From: Wurfbainia villosa
Lineage: Eukaryota > Streptophyta > Magnoliopsida > Zingiberales > Zingiberaceae
Length of the DNA stretch: 64,000 nt
Assembly (NCBI GenBank): GCA_025175895.1
Contig: CM045988.1
Coordinates: forward strand, 14,475,647 to 14,539,646
Direction: 5' to 3'
The notes under the pieces are model-generated. The model made no database searches. It was not told the DNA's origin and worked only from the letters and a program-made list of their open reading frames with translations. Position numbers and translations under genes: made by a program. Positions 9,749 through 19,296 of this stretch are shown piece by piece (positions within the stretch are counted from its first letter, which is position 1; every line of letters begins with the position of its first letter).

Positions 9749-10863
9749 AATGATATGTTCTATTGTAGTGCAGCTCTAATGAACGGACTCTACTTTTTAG
9801 ACTTAGAGAGCCCCATCTATAACATAAGTACCAAGAGGTTCAAGTCAAATGAGTTGAACCAAACCTATCTCTGGCATTGTCGCTTAGGTCACATAAATGA
9901 GAGTCGCTTATCTCAGCTTCATAAGGATGGGCTGCTAGACTCATTTGATTTTGAATCATATGAGACATGCGAATCTTGCTTTTTAGGCAAGATGAGACTC
10001 CCTTTAGTGGACACAACAAAAGAGCAACAGATTTGTTAGGACTTATACATAATGATGTATGTGGCCCTTTCAATTCTTTGCTAGAAGTGATTCTGGTACT
10101 TCATTATATTTCTTGATGACTTGGTAGATATGGTTATGTGTATCTCATGATACATAAATCAGAATCCTTTGAAAAGTTCAAAAAATTCAAGAATGAAGTA
10201 CAAAACCAGCTTGGCAAGAGTATTGAGATACTTCGATCAGATCGAGGTGGTGAATACCTTAGCCATGAGTTTCATGACTATCTAGCTGAGTGTGGGATTC
10301 TATCCCAACTCACTCCTCCTGGAACACCACAGTGGAATGGTGTATCCGAGAGGAGGAATCGTACCCTATTAGATATGGTACGATCTATGATGAGTCACAC
10401 AGATCTTCCTATATCCTTTTGGGGATATGCTCTAGACACAGCAACCTTCACCCTTAACCGTGTACCATCTAAGGCTTTGATAAAGACACCATATACGATA
10501 TGGACAGGGAGAAATCCCAAGATGTCTTTCATGAGGATTTAGGGTTGTGAGGCTTACATTTGACGTCAAGTCTCAGAAAAATTGGGACCCAAATCCGATA
10601 GGTGCTATTTTGTTCGATATCCCAAGGACATGAAGGGATATTACTTCTACATTCCCAGTCAGCACAAAGTGGTTGTGGCAAAGACTGGGGTTTTTCTAGA
10701 AAGGGATTTTGTTTCTAAAAAAACTAGTGGGAGTACGTTCGATCTTGAAGAAATTCAAGATAAGGACTATAGCACTGAGGCCTTGATGAAGGTTGAACAG
10801 GAACCACAAAGTGTTGTGGGTGATGAGGTTGTTGCACAAAGAGTTGTGGAACAACCACATTGA
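9749..10863 (+). pseudogene. COP1 integrase
   Basis: The zinc-binding HHCC segment is present (WHCRLGHINESRL to CESCFLGKM, about 9870-9990). A frameshift falls between 10039 and 10138, in the stretch that carries the first catalytic Asp. The second Asp lies in RSDRGGEYLSHEF and the catalytic Glu in NGVSERRNRTLLDMV, both in one clean frame (10138-10542). A TAG at about 10540 and a few lost codons separate it from the integrase tail (YFYIPSQHKVVVAKTGVFLE, 10582-10863). Integrase joins element DNA to the host chromosome; this copy is broken. Confidence 0.87.
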
Positions 10864-11425
10864 GTAGACCTACCTCTTGCAGTCGATAGGGTACGTCGTC
10901 AGCCTGAGAGATACTCATTTCTCTTGTCTGACCATGATGATGTTATGCTCATTGAGAATGAGCCTACCTCCTATCAGGAAGCTATGACGAGCCTAGATTT
11001 TGAGAAATGGCTAGAGGCCATGAGATCCGAGATGGAATCCATGTACACCAACTAAGTATGGACTTTGGTTGATCCACCTAAAGGGGTCAAACCCATTGGG
11101 TGTAAGTGGGTCTTTAAGAGAAAGACTGACATGGATGGACTTACACATACCTATAAGGGTCGATTGGTGGCTAAAGGTTTCAAGTAAATTCATGGTATTG
11201 ACTATGATGAAACCTTTTCTCTAGTGGCGATGTTTAAGTCCATTCGGATCATACTTGCTATTGCAGCATACCAAGATTATGAGATCTGGCAGATGGATGT
11301 CAAAATTGCATTTCTGAATGGAAACTTGCTCGAGGATGTGTACATGACACAACCTGAGGGTTTTGTAGATCCACAGCATACTAGGAAAGTATTCAAGCTA
11401 CAAAGGTCCATTTATGGGCTAAAGC
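10864..11425 (+). pseudogene. COP1 reverse transcriptase, N-terminal half
   Basis: The domain start (FEKWLEAMRSEMESMYTN), the fingers region (GVKPIGCKWVFKRKTDMDG) and the first catalytic Asp region (EIWQMDVKIAFLNGNLLEDVY, where MDVK holds the Asp) are clear. Two in-frame stops appear (TAA at about 11053 and 11187). Coding stops inside the conserved SIYGLK motif, where the solo LTR begins. It is the same frame as the integrase piece from 10138. Confidence 0.88.
11421..11425. repeat. Left target site duplication of the solo LTR (AAAGC)
   Basis: AAAGC precedes the LTR and recurs at 13349-13353. Confidence 0.93.
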
Positions 11426-12355
11426 TATAGGGATGTATACTGAAAAGTCTATCTTTTGTATGAACATCTTTATTTTGAAATAAGAATCACATGATCATCG
11501 TTTGCATATTTATATGGTTATGCAATATTGTCTAATACATTACATTGTAGATAACATGGCGTGTAATGTCACACGGGAGATCATGTTATCGGCTCCTTGT
11601 AAAGTATAAGTAAAGGCTCACAACTGAGATGACTTTGGACAAACCATCGGAATGGTTGTAGTGTGATTTGGTATTGGTTTGTCTTGACCATACAATAACA
11701 CTAGTGCACTTTGAGTGTATTGAGCAGGACCGACTTAGAGATGATTCGATTTATTGTTGACTACATAATCAAATCGAACCTCAGCTATTATTATGTACAT
11801 GCTCTTAATCCCGATATAATAACAGGCACATATACTTAGTATTCATCTCTTTGATTTACCAATGTGCGAGATTTATAGATTAAATCGATAGGCTCGGTAA
11901 GTTGGGAGATGATATTATTTATATGGCGTGCCGTTGATTATAGGAGGAAACCGTGTCTTATATATTAGGATGATGATGTCCCATTGAGGAGATCATAAGG
12001 TTCATCATGTAAACCCTGCAGGTGGACTTGGTCCGGCATGATGAAAAGGTTGAGTGGTACTACTCAAGGAGTTAGATGTTGATTAATTAATGGTCAGTAA
12101 ATTAATTAATCGACGGAAATTCGAGATCTTAAACACAGAGAGAAAATGTACAAATAATATATGGAGCCCATATTATCATATGGGGGTTGGTGAGGTAGAT
12201 CAATGATGATCCTTTAGTGGATTGGATCATCATTAGTGGATCGAACATTATGTGGGCTTGATCCATGGGTGGCCAAGATCCAACTCTTCCTCATGGTTCC
12301 TAATGTAGCCTATTAACACCTCATAAAGCTTAGATCCAATGGATAGAAATAAAAT

Positions 12356-12465
12356 TCTAAGATCCATAGGTAGAGATTAAATCTCTAAGATCCGACGGTT
12401 GAGATTAAATCTCTAGATCCGACGGTTGAGATTAAATCCCTAGAACCAATGGAGGATATTAAATC
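12356..12465. repeat. 27-bp U3 repeat array (solo LTR)
   Basis: About four diverged copies of a unit like CTAGATCCGACGGTTGAGAT plus TAAATCT end some 20 bp upstream of the TATA box. Confidence 0.85.
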
Positions 12466-12483
12466 ATGACTTATCCCTAACTC

Positions 12484-12490
12484 TATAAAA
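12484..12490 (+). promoter_or_regulatory. Likely TATA box of the solo LTR
   Basis: TATAAAA sits at the same place after the 27-bp array in every LTR of this family. It could drive transcription into COP1 sequence. Confidence 0.65.
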
Positions 12491-13154
12491 GGAGGGCAAG
12501 GGAGTTGGCGTGAAGATCATCCATGAGAGATAGGGTTTTGGGCGGTAAGAGAGCAATCCTAGTTGAGATAGGATTAGGGTTAGGGTTTGGAGGCTTGGGC
12601 GACACCAAATAAGGAAGGCTTTGCTTTCTTCTTCTTCCTTCATTGGTCGATGTCCAGCAGCTCATCCAGCTCCTTTCCAACCTTGGCCGGCGGCCAAAAC
12701 TTCTCTTCTCCCTCTCCTTAGGTGGTGGAAACAAGATATAGGGCTTTCCCTTGGTGTCTTGGTCGGATTCCACCACAAACTCCTCCTAGTTGGCCGGCGG
12801 CAAGGATCTTATTTGTTCCTTGTTGGTTGGTTTTAGGGAGGAGAAGAACCTTGTTTCTATTCTTCCTCTTGCTTTGGAAGAGCAAGGAAGGAAGATTTGC
12901 GATCTAGGAGCTTCGACTTTTGGTAGATTGTCGCACACACGACGTCCAAAAGGAGGAAGGTCATACATTAGAAGATCGAGAGGTATATCTATTCTTCTTT
13001 CTCTTTTTGTTACTTGTTTGTTTTATTTTTCAACTATGAGCATGATATAAATCTGTATATGGCTAAATAATACTTGGATCCCGAACATAAACACAAAAAC
13101 CGACGATCCGGACATCGTCTATTCCGCGGCTACTCGTAGAATAGAGGATGGTCG

Positions 13155-13177
13155 CTTGAACAACTAGTTTGTTCAAG
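13155..13177. other. LTR-end hairpin (solo LTR)
   Basis: CTTGAACAA and TTGTTCAAG form a perfect 9-bp stem around a 5-base loop, about 170 bp before the LTR end. Confidence 0.75.
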
Positions 13178-13348
13178 TGACCTCTCTAAACGAATAGCAC
13201 GACGATGACTTGGTTGTTTGGTTAATCCCTTGTGCCTAGGATTAAAGTTTTTAATCCGGGGACATCGATGGGATCACCATGAACAAATGACCGAGGTGAA
13301 GTGGGAAGCGAAGTTTCCCCTCACGGACTTGATAAGCAAAACCCTTCA

Positions 13349-13353
13349 AAAGC
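13349..13353. repeat. Right target site duplication of the solo LTR (AAAGC)
   Basis: Exact repeat of 11421-11425. Confidence 0.93.
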
Positions 13354-14462
13354 AAGATTCTCGGAGCTGGAATCTTCGATTCGATGATGCGATCAAACAG
13401 TTTGGTTTCATCAAGAATGAAGATGAACCCTGTGTCTACAAGAGGGTTATTGGGAACACAGTTGTCTTCCTTGTTTTGTATGTGGATGACATACTCCTCA
13501 TTGGGAATGACATCCCTTCACTACAGTCTGTGAAGACTTGGTTGGGGACGTGCTTCTAAATGAAGGACTTAGGTGAAGCAGTCTGTATTCTAGGCATCAA
13601 GATCTATAGAGATAGATCTAAGAGATTGCTTGGCCTAAGTCAGAGTACATACATTGACACGGTATTACTACGGTTTGCCATGCAGAATTCCAAGAAGGGA
13701 CTTCTGCCGATGTCACATGGTGTGAGTCTTTCGAAGACTCAAAGTCCCTCTTCTAGAGAGGAGAGAGACCACATGGATAAGATCCCTTACGCATATGCTA
13801 TAGGATCTATGATGTACGCCATACTGCGTACTCGTCCTGATGTCTCGTATGCTTTGAGCATGACGAGTAGATACCAGTCAGATTCAGGTGAGCGTCACTG
13901 GATAGCAGTCAAGAATATTCTTAAGTACTTGAGAAGGACTAAACAATATTTCTTGATATTTGGAGGCGATGAGGAGCTAGCTATAAAGGGTTACAGCGAT
14001 GCCAGCTTCTAAACTGACCAGGATGATTATAGATCGCAGTCAAGGTTCGTGTTTTGCTTGAATGGTGGCGCTGTGACCTGGAAGAGTTCGAAGCAGGATA
14101 CAGTTGCTGATTCTACAACAGAAGCCGAGTATATCACTGCATCTGATACAGCAAAGGAGGAAGTTTGGATCCGCAAGTTCATTGCTGAGCTTGGGGTGGT
14201 TCCTAGCATAGCAGATCCCATAGAGCTCTATTGTGACAACAATGGAGCGATTGCACAGGCTAAGGAACCTCACTCACACCAGCGGACCAAACACATACTA
14301 CGACGCTTCCATCTCATTCGAGAGATTATCGATAGAGGAGATGTAAAGATTTGCAGAGTACCCACAGAGGCTAACATCGCAGATCCCTTGACCAAGGCTT
14401 TGGCACAGAAAAAACATGATGGTCACACTATGTCATTGGGTATTAGATACTACGGTGATTGA
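13354..14462 (+). pseudogene. COP1 reverse transcriptase C-terminal half and RNase H
   Basis: One frame runs to the natural stop at 14460-14462. It has the palm motif LYVDDILLIGND (about 13478-13515), then MKDLGEA, GIKIYRDRSKRLLGLSQ, and RNase H with SKQDTVADSTTEAEYI, the DNNGAI box and IADPLTKAL. Only two stops interrupt it, a TAA at 13557-13559 and a TAA at 14010-14012. Both sit where related copies have a CAA or CAG codon, so each fits a single C-to-T change. Catalytic residues are otherwise kept. This is the best preserved coding stretch of COP1. Confidence 0.9.
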
Positions 14463-14472
14463 CACTAGTGCT

Positions 14473-14482
14473 AGTGGGAGAT
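14473..14482 (+). other. COP1 polypurine tract
   Basis: AGTGGGAGAT directly precedes the 3' LTR and matches the tracts of COP3, COP4 and COP5. Confidence 0.88.
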
Positions 14483-16096
14483 TGTTAGTGAAAGCCCTAG
14501 AGCCAATCATGTGATGATTGTTGTATGGACTTTATTGTATCATATTCCTATTTATAAAGTCATGGTTATTATATTTACTTGTATTGGTGCCAAATAACAA
14601 AGTATAATAATGTCCTTGAGTAGTAGGTTCTTATCTATATCAATCGATTGGTTGAATTGATAATGAGATGATATAGAGAACACTACTCTTAATCATTCCT
14701 AGTCAAGTATTAACATTCAGGGACAATGTTAATGCGTAAAGACTAACATGTAGGTCAACACGATGACTTGGTCTCACAAGTCATGGATATGAGATATCGA
14801 GTTGACACATGGGTATGCATTGGAGAATGTATACTGAATGACCCGACATGAGAAAGTATCATGGATCGTTATATGAGTGTCATATACTTTCTCATGTGCC
14901 TATTAGTATGACTATTAGTCCTTAGAACAGAAGTCACCATGGTTCCCTACATAAGGAGTTGTATACTTTGGCTTCGTCAAACGTCACCTGTAAATGGGTG
15001 GACTATAAAGGCGATTACTGGGTATGTAACAAATTATGCGGAGGGATGTGAGTGATGTAGATGAGATCTATCCCTCCTATATGATGGGAGTGACATCGAT
15101 ATTCTTGATAGAGTGAGACCACGAAGTGCATGGCCATGCCCAAATGAGTCAATATGAGATATTGAGCTCATTTGATTAGGGTGAGTCTACTTGGAGTTCA
15201 AGATATAGATTGTACTGAGGATGACACGGTCTATGCCTCAATTGGTCAATCTAGATGTCAAGGATAGAGGGACATTGTCACATATTGTGAGAGCCACAAT
15301 TAGTAGTCACAAAGGTGATGTTGGAGCTCAACATTCTTGTGACTTGGGTAGCAATGATGTGTTGCTAGATATTGCTCATTGCTTATGTTCCTAAATCGGT
15401 TTAGGAGCATTGCCAATGTTACAAGAACCTATAGGGTCACACACAAAGGGCAATTAGATGGAGATTAGGTTCATATGATGAACCATGAGGATTAGGTTCA
15501 TGGGATGAACCAAATTGGATTAAGAGTAATCCAAATTAGACTAATTGAGTTAGACTTTGATTCAAGTGTTGAATGAGTCTAATTTAGATTTGATTCATTG
15601 AGTCAATTTAAATTAATGAATAGAGATTCATTAAATCAAATTGACTTGAATCAAGTGGTTAGATTTGATCAACCATGGGAGATAAGAGGTCAAGTTTGAC
15701 TTGACTTGAGAGGGAAGATGAATGGTCAATTTTTGGTGAGTAACTTCATCATCTTCTTCCTAGCTCTCCTTCTTTCTCTCCCAATACTTCCTTGGCCAAA
15801 ATACCTAAAGGGTGCTAGCACACTCTAAGGTGTTTTTCTCCACCATTTGTCCGTGTAGATACTTGTAGAGGAGTGTACACTTGACACTCTTGAGTTCCGG
15901 CAAAGCGTTTTGACGAGCGGGATAAGCGAAGGGCGTCGCTATGAGGGTAACACTCTCATCTTGTAGATCTAAGGTAGATCTAGGTTTACTTAAGCACATA
16001 CATGTTTTATTTTTATATCTTCGTACGGATCCGTGGCCGGGCTTCCGAGGTTTCCGTAATGCAAAAAGCGGTTTTTTCGGCTCGGAAATCCCAACA
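14483..16096 (+). repeat. COP1 3' LTR
   Basis: It starts TGTTAGTGAAAGCC after the purine tract and ends AATCCCAACA, 1614 bp. No partner LTR is in the window. It is not homologous by eye to the COP3 family LTRs except at the termini. The part at 15460-15700 is built of repeated short words such as GATTCAAGT and GGATTAGGTTCATG. The next five bases, GTGTC, would be its target duplication. Confidence 0.85.
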
Positions 16097-16340
16097 GTGT
16101 CATCTTATCCTTTTGATAAATGGGGTATGGATATAGTAGGACCATTTTTTATCGGGATAGGTCAGAAGAAGTTTTTATTAGTGGCTTTTGATTATTTCTC
16201 TAAGTGGGTGAAGGCTGAACATTTAGCTCGTATTATAGAGCAGATGGTATTAATGTTTTTATGAAAAAATATCATATGTCATTTTGGTATTCCTAAAAGA
16301 CTGATATCAAATAATGGACGACAATTAGTTCTAGTCAAAC
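16097..16340 (+). pseudogene. TAT1, fragment of a Tat-type Gypsy integrase
   Basis: Immediately after the COP1 LTR the plus strand reads PFDKWGMDIVGPF, then KKFLL, DYFSKWVKAE, a stop at 16262-16264, and on through FGIPKRLIS to NNGRQL. These are the first catalytic Asp (GMDIVGPF) and the region of the second one in a Gypsy integrase of the Tat/Ogre/Retand type, where the second Asp is now Asn. About 80 codons remain. COP1 evidently landed in this older element; the left part would lie beyond the window, and the right part is lost at about 16340 where COP2 begins. The upstream 50 codons of the same open frame are COP1 LTR sequence and not part of the protein. Confidence 0.82.
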
Positions 16341-16344
16341 TAAA

Positions 16345-17701
16345 TAGCAACTTACATACCTTTCTAGCACTCTTTGGATCAATAATACCCTCAGGTTATG
16401 TCATGTATATATCCTCGAGTAGATTCCCATTAAGGAATACAGTTTAGACATCCATTTCCCAGATCTCATAATCATTGTAAGTCACAAATAGCAAGTAAGA
16501 TCCAAGTGGATTTAAGCATCACAACTGTTGAAAAGGTTTCATCATAGTCTATACCATGAATTTGCTTGAATCCTTTAGCTACTAGTCACCCCTTAAAGGT
16601 ATGCACATTTCCAATAGTGTCAGTTTTATTCCTGAAAACTCATTTGCACCCAATGGTATTTATCCCTTTAGGTGGGGCAACCAGAGCTCATATTTAGTTG
16701 TCATACATGGATTCCATTTTAGATCCATGACCTCTAACCATTTCTTAGAATCTAGCCTCATTATAGCTTCATAATAGGTTGTAGACTTGTTTTGGTCAAC
16801 AAGTATTATATCACCATGGGGTAAAACAAGAGAAGAGAATATTTCTCAAGCCGACGACATATCCTATTAGATCTACATAGAACTTGTTCTACTTGAACAA
16901 GTTATTGTTCCCCAACCTTTTATTGTGTAACAAGTTCATGATCCACGATACCTTTTGGCACTTGTTCAGGTTCAATCAAAGTCTCAATGTTAATTTATGT
17001 ATCTTGAATATCTTCAAGATCTATTTTTCTCCGACTAGTTCCTATAGAAATAAATTCTCTTTCTAGAAAAATATCATTTCTGACAATAGACACTTTGCCT
17101 TGTGTAGGATTGTAAAAGTAATATCCCATTGTTTCTTTTGGATATTCAATAAAATAACACTTATCTGATTTGGACCCTAGGTTGTCTAATATTGATGTCT
17201 AACATAAGCCTCACAATCCCAAATCTTCATAAAAGACATTTTGGGACTCTTCTCAATCCATATCTCATATGGTGTCTTTGTTACTACCTTTAATGGAACA
17301 CAATTAAGTGTGAAAGCAACAATCTCTAGAGCACGTCCCTACAAAGAAGAAAGATCTGCATGACTCATCATTATCATACCATGTCTAAGAAAGTATGATT
17401 CCTCCTTTCTAATACACCATTCTATTGGGGTGTTACAGATGGAGTCAGTTGGGACATAATCCTAGACTCAACAAGATGATCATGAAATTCTAAGATTAGG
17501 TATTCACCACCTTGATCTGATTAAAGTATTTTAATAATTTTTCCAAGTTGATTTTGTACTTCAGTCTTGAATTCTTTGAACTTTTGAAAGGATTCTGACT
17601 TGTGTTTCATTAAATACACATAGTCATATCTATTGAAATCATCAATAAAAGTAACAAAATATTGATAGCCTCCTCTAGCTGCAATTGAAAGGGCCACATA
17701 C
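16345..17701 (-). pseudogene. COP2, degraded Copia element, integrase and start of reverse transcriptase
   Basis: The minus strand aligns with COP1: integrase around the second Asp (SDQGGEYL, about 17500), the Glu region (NGVLERRNHTFLDMV, about 17400), the integrase tail, and reverse transcriptase up to GIIDPKSARKVCKL at about 16350. There homology stops and TAT1 begins. Many stops and frameshifts are present, so no long ORF survives. It is the oldest-looking Copia in the window. Coding continues across the COP3 insertion to 57537-58486. The reverse transcriptase palm, RNase H and 3' LTR are missing. Confidence 0.8.
17697..17701. repeat. Left target site duplication of COP3 (CATAC)
   Basis: CATAC precedes the COP3 5' LTR and recurs at 57532-57536, almost 40 kb away. 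Confidence 0.9.
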
Positions 17702-18623
17702 TGTTGAGATGTATACTGGAAAGTCTATCTTTTGTATGAACATATTTTTATTTGAAATAAGAATCACATGATCATTGTTTGCATATTTATGGTTATGCAT
17801 ATTGTCTACTACATTACATTGTTGATAACATGGTGTGTAGTGTCACACGGGAGATCATGTTATCAATTCCTTGTAAAGTATAAGTAAAGGCTCACAACCT
17901 AGATGGTTATGGACAAACCATTGGAATGGTTGTAGTGTGATTTGGTATTGGTTTATCTTGGCCATTGAATTACACTAGTATACTTTGTATGTATTGAGCA
18001 GGACCGATTTAGAGGTGATTCGATTTATTGCTGACTACATAATCGAATAGAACCTCAGGTATTATGTTGTACATGCTCTTAATCCGGATATAATAACGGG
18101 CACATGTACTTAGTATTCATTTCTTTGATTTAGCAATGGGCGAGATTTATAGAGTAAATCGATAGGCTCAGTAAGTTGGAAATGATATTATTTATATGAT
18201 GTGTCGTTGATTATAGGAGGAAACTGTGTCCTATATATTAGGATGATGATGTCCCCTTGAGGAACTCATAAGGTTCATTATGTAAACGTGGACTTATGTA
18301 AGCATCTTTGATAAGCAGTGGTACTACTCATGGAGTTAGATGTTGAATAATTAATTGTAAGTAAATTAATTAATCGACGGACATTCGAGATCTTAAACAC
18401 GGGGAGATATATGTACAAATAATATATGGAGCCCATATTAACTTATAGGGGTTGGTGAGGTAGATCAATGATAATCCTCTAGTGGAATGAATTATCATTA
18501 ATGGATCGAACTTTATGTGGGCTTGATCCATTGGGTGGCCCAGATCCAACTCCTCTTTATGGTCCCTATTGTAGCCTATTAAAACCCTCATGGTGCCTAG
18601 ATCCGATGATGGAAAATGAAACT

Positions 18624-18728
18624 CTAGATCCGACGGTGGAGATTAAATCTCTAGATCCGACGGTTGAGATTAAATCTCTAGATCTGACGGTTGAGATTAA
18701 ATCCCTAGATCCGACGGTGGAGATTAAA
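18624..18728. repeat. 27-bp U3 repeat array (COP3 5' LTR)
   Basis: Nearly four copies of CTAGATCCGACGGTGGAGAT plus TAAATCT, with units 27 bp apart. The repeat of nine codons produces a false ORF here. Confidence 0.92.
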
Positions 18729-18748
18729 AGGAGTCTTAAGACTAACTC

Positions 18749-18756
18749 TATAAAAG
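18749..18756 (+). promoter_or_regulatory. Likely TATA box of COP3
   Basis: TATAAAAG lies 20 bp after the 27-bp array; transcription should start about 30 bp further on. Confidence 0.68.
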
Positions 18757-19291
18757 GGTGGCCAAGGCTTGGGCATGGAGATGATTTTGGAGATTAGGGT
18801 TTTTGTTTCCCTTGGCTTGGGTGGCAAGAAACCTTGGAGAGCTAGGGTTTGGGTTAAGGGGTGGGCGGCAACATTGGTTGGCTTCTCCTTTAGGGCCGGC
18901 GGCAACTCAAGAGAAGGACTAGGGCTTCCTCTTCTCTTTTCCTCTTGGTTGGCTTCTCCTTTCCCTAGGGCAGCTACTTCTTCTTCCATTGGAGCTCTTG
19001 GCCGGCGTTCATACATTGAAGTTGACCGACGCTCAAACTTCTCCCTCTCCTTAGGGCCGGCAGACACCATGGAGCTTGTCCTTGGTGGTTGCCGCAAGTA
19101 AGGAGAAGAAGGGTGCTTTTCTTCTTCCTCTTGTTCAGAGCGACCAAGGAAAGGCAGATCGTGATCTAGGAGGCTTCATCTCTTGGAGGATCGTTGCCCA
19201 CACAACATCCAAGAGGAGGATAGGACATACGGTAGAATATCAAGAGGTATAATTCTTGTTTATGATCTTTTCTTATTTTATGCATGTTGTA

Positions 19292-19296
19292 TATTT
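19292..19296. repeat. Left target site duplication of COP4 (TATTT)
   Basis: TATTT in COP3 LTR sequence is repeated at 48956-48960, after which the LTR sequence continues. Confidence 0.9.

Larger units (their letters stand above)
11426..13348 (+). mobile_element. Solo LTR of the COP3/COP6 family, inside COP1 reverse transcriptase
   Basis: A single 1923-bp LTR. Its start has decayed (TATAGGGATG for the family's TGTTGGGATG), and its end is CCCTTCA, as in COP6. No primer site, gag or second LTR is present, and the flanking AAAGC copies are exact, so it arose by recombination between the two LTRs of a complete insertion. It carries the family's 27-bp repeat array, TATA box and terminal hairpin. 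The ORFs in 12480-13050 are GC-richer leader sequence rather than genes. Confidence 0.93.
8982..16096 (+). mobile_element. COP1, Copia retrotransposon, 5'-truncated
   Basis: This plus-strand Copia element keeps part of gag, protease, integrase, reverse transcriptase, RNase H, the purine tract and the 3' LTR (14483-16096). The 5' LTR, leader and gag N-terminus are absent because the TEK1 insertion lies at 8981/8982. The reverse transcriptase is split by a solo LTR. Removing that LTR and one AAAGC copy puts both halves back in frame. The closest relative in the window is COP2. Domain order protease-integrase-reverse transcriptase-RNase H is diagnostic for Copia. Confidence 0.9.
17702..19296 (+). 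repeat. COP3 5' LTR, first piece
   Basis: It begins TGTTGAGATGTATACTGG, one G-to-A change from the family start, and matches the 3' LTR at 54237 onward. It stops at the COP4 insertion. It includes the 27-bp array, TATA box and a GC-richer transcribed leader at about 18780-19200, where the ORFs are non-genic. Confidence 0.9.

Noticed and set aside
12483..13050. Several frames of 60-97 codons on both strands with basic and proline-rich character; similar at 18705-19101 and 56827-57170
   Set aside because: They fall in the GC-richer transcribed leader part of COP3-family LTRs, differ between copies and show no conserved frame.
15941..16264. One continuous 107-codon gene
   Set aside because: The first half is COP1 LTR and the second half Tat integrase; the join is the insertion boundary, so it is not a real fusion protein.
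18501..18797. A protein with nine-residue repeats (LDPTVEIKS); also at 56463-56759 and 59397-59594
   Set aside because: A translation of the 27-bp U3 array; it is promoter-proximal repeat DNA in LTRs.
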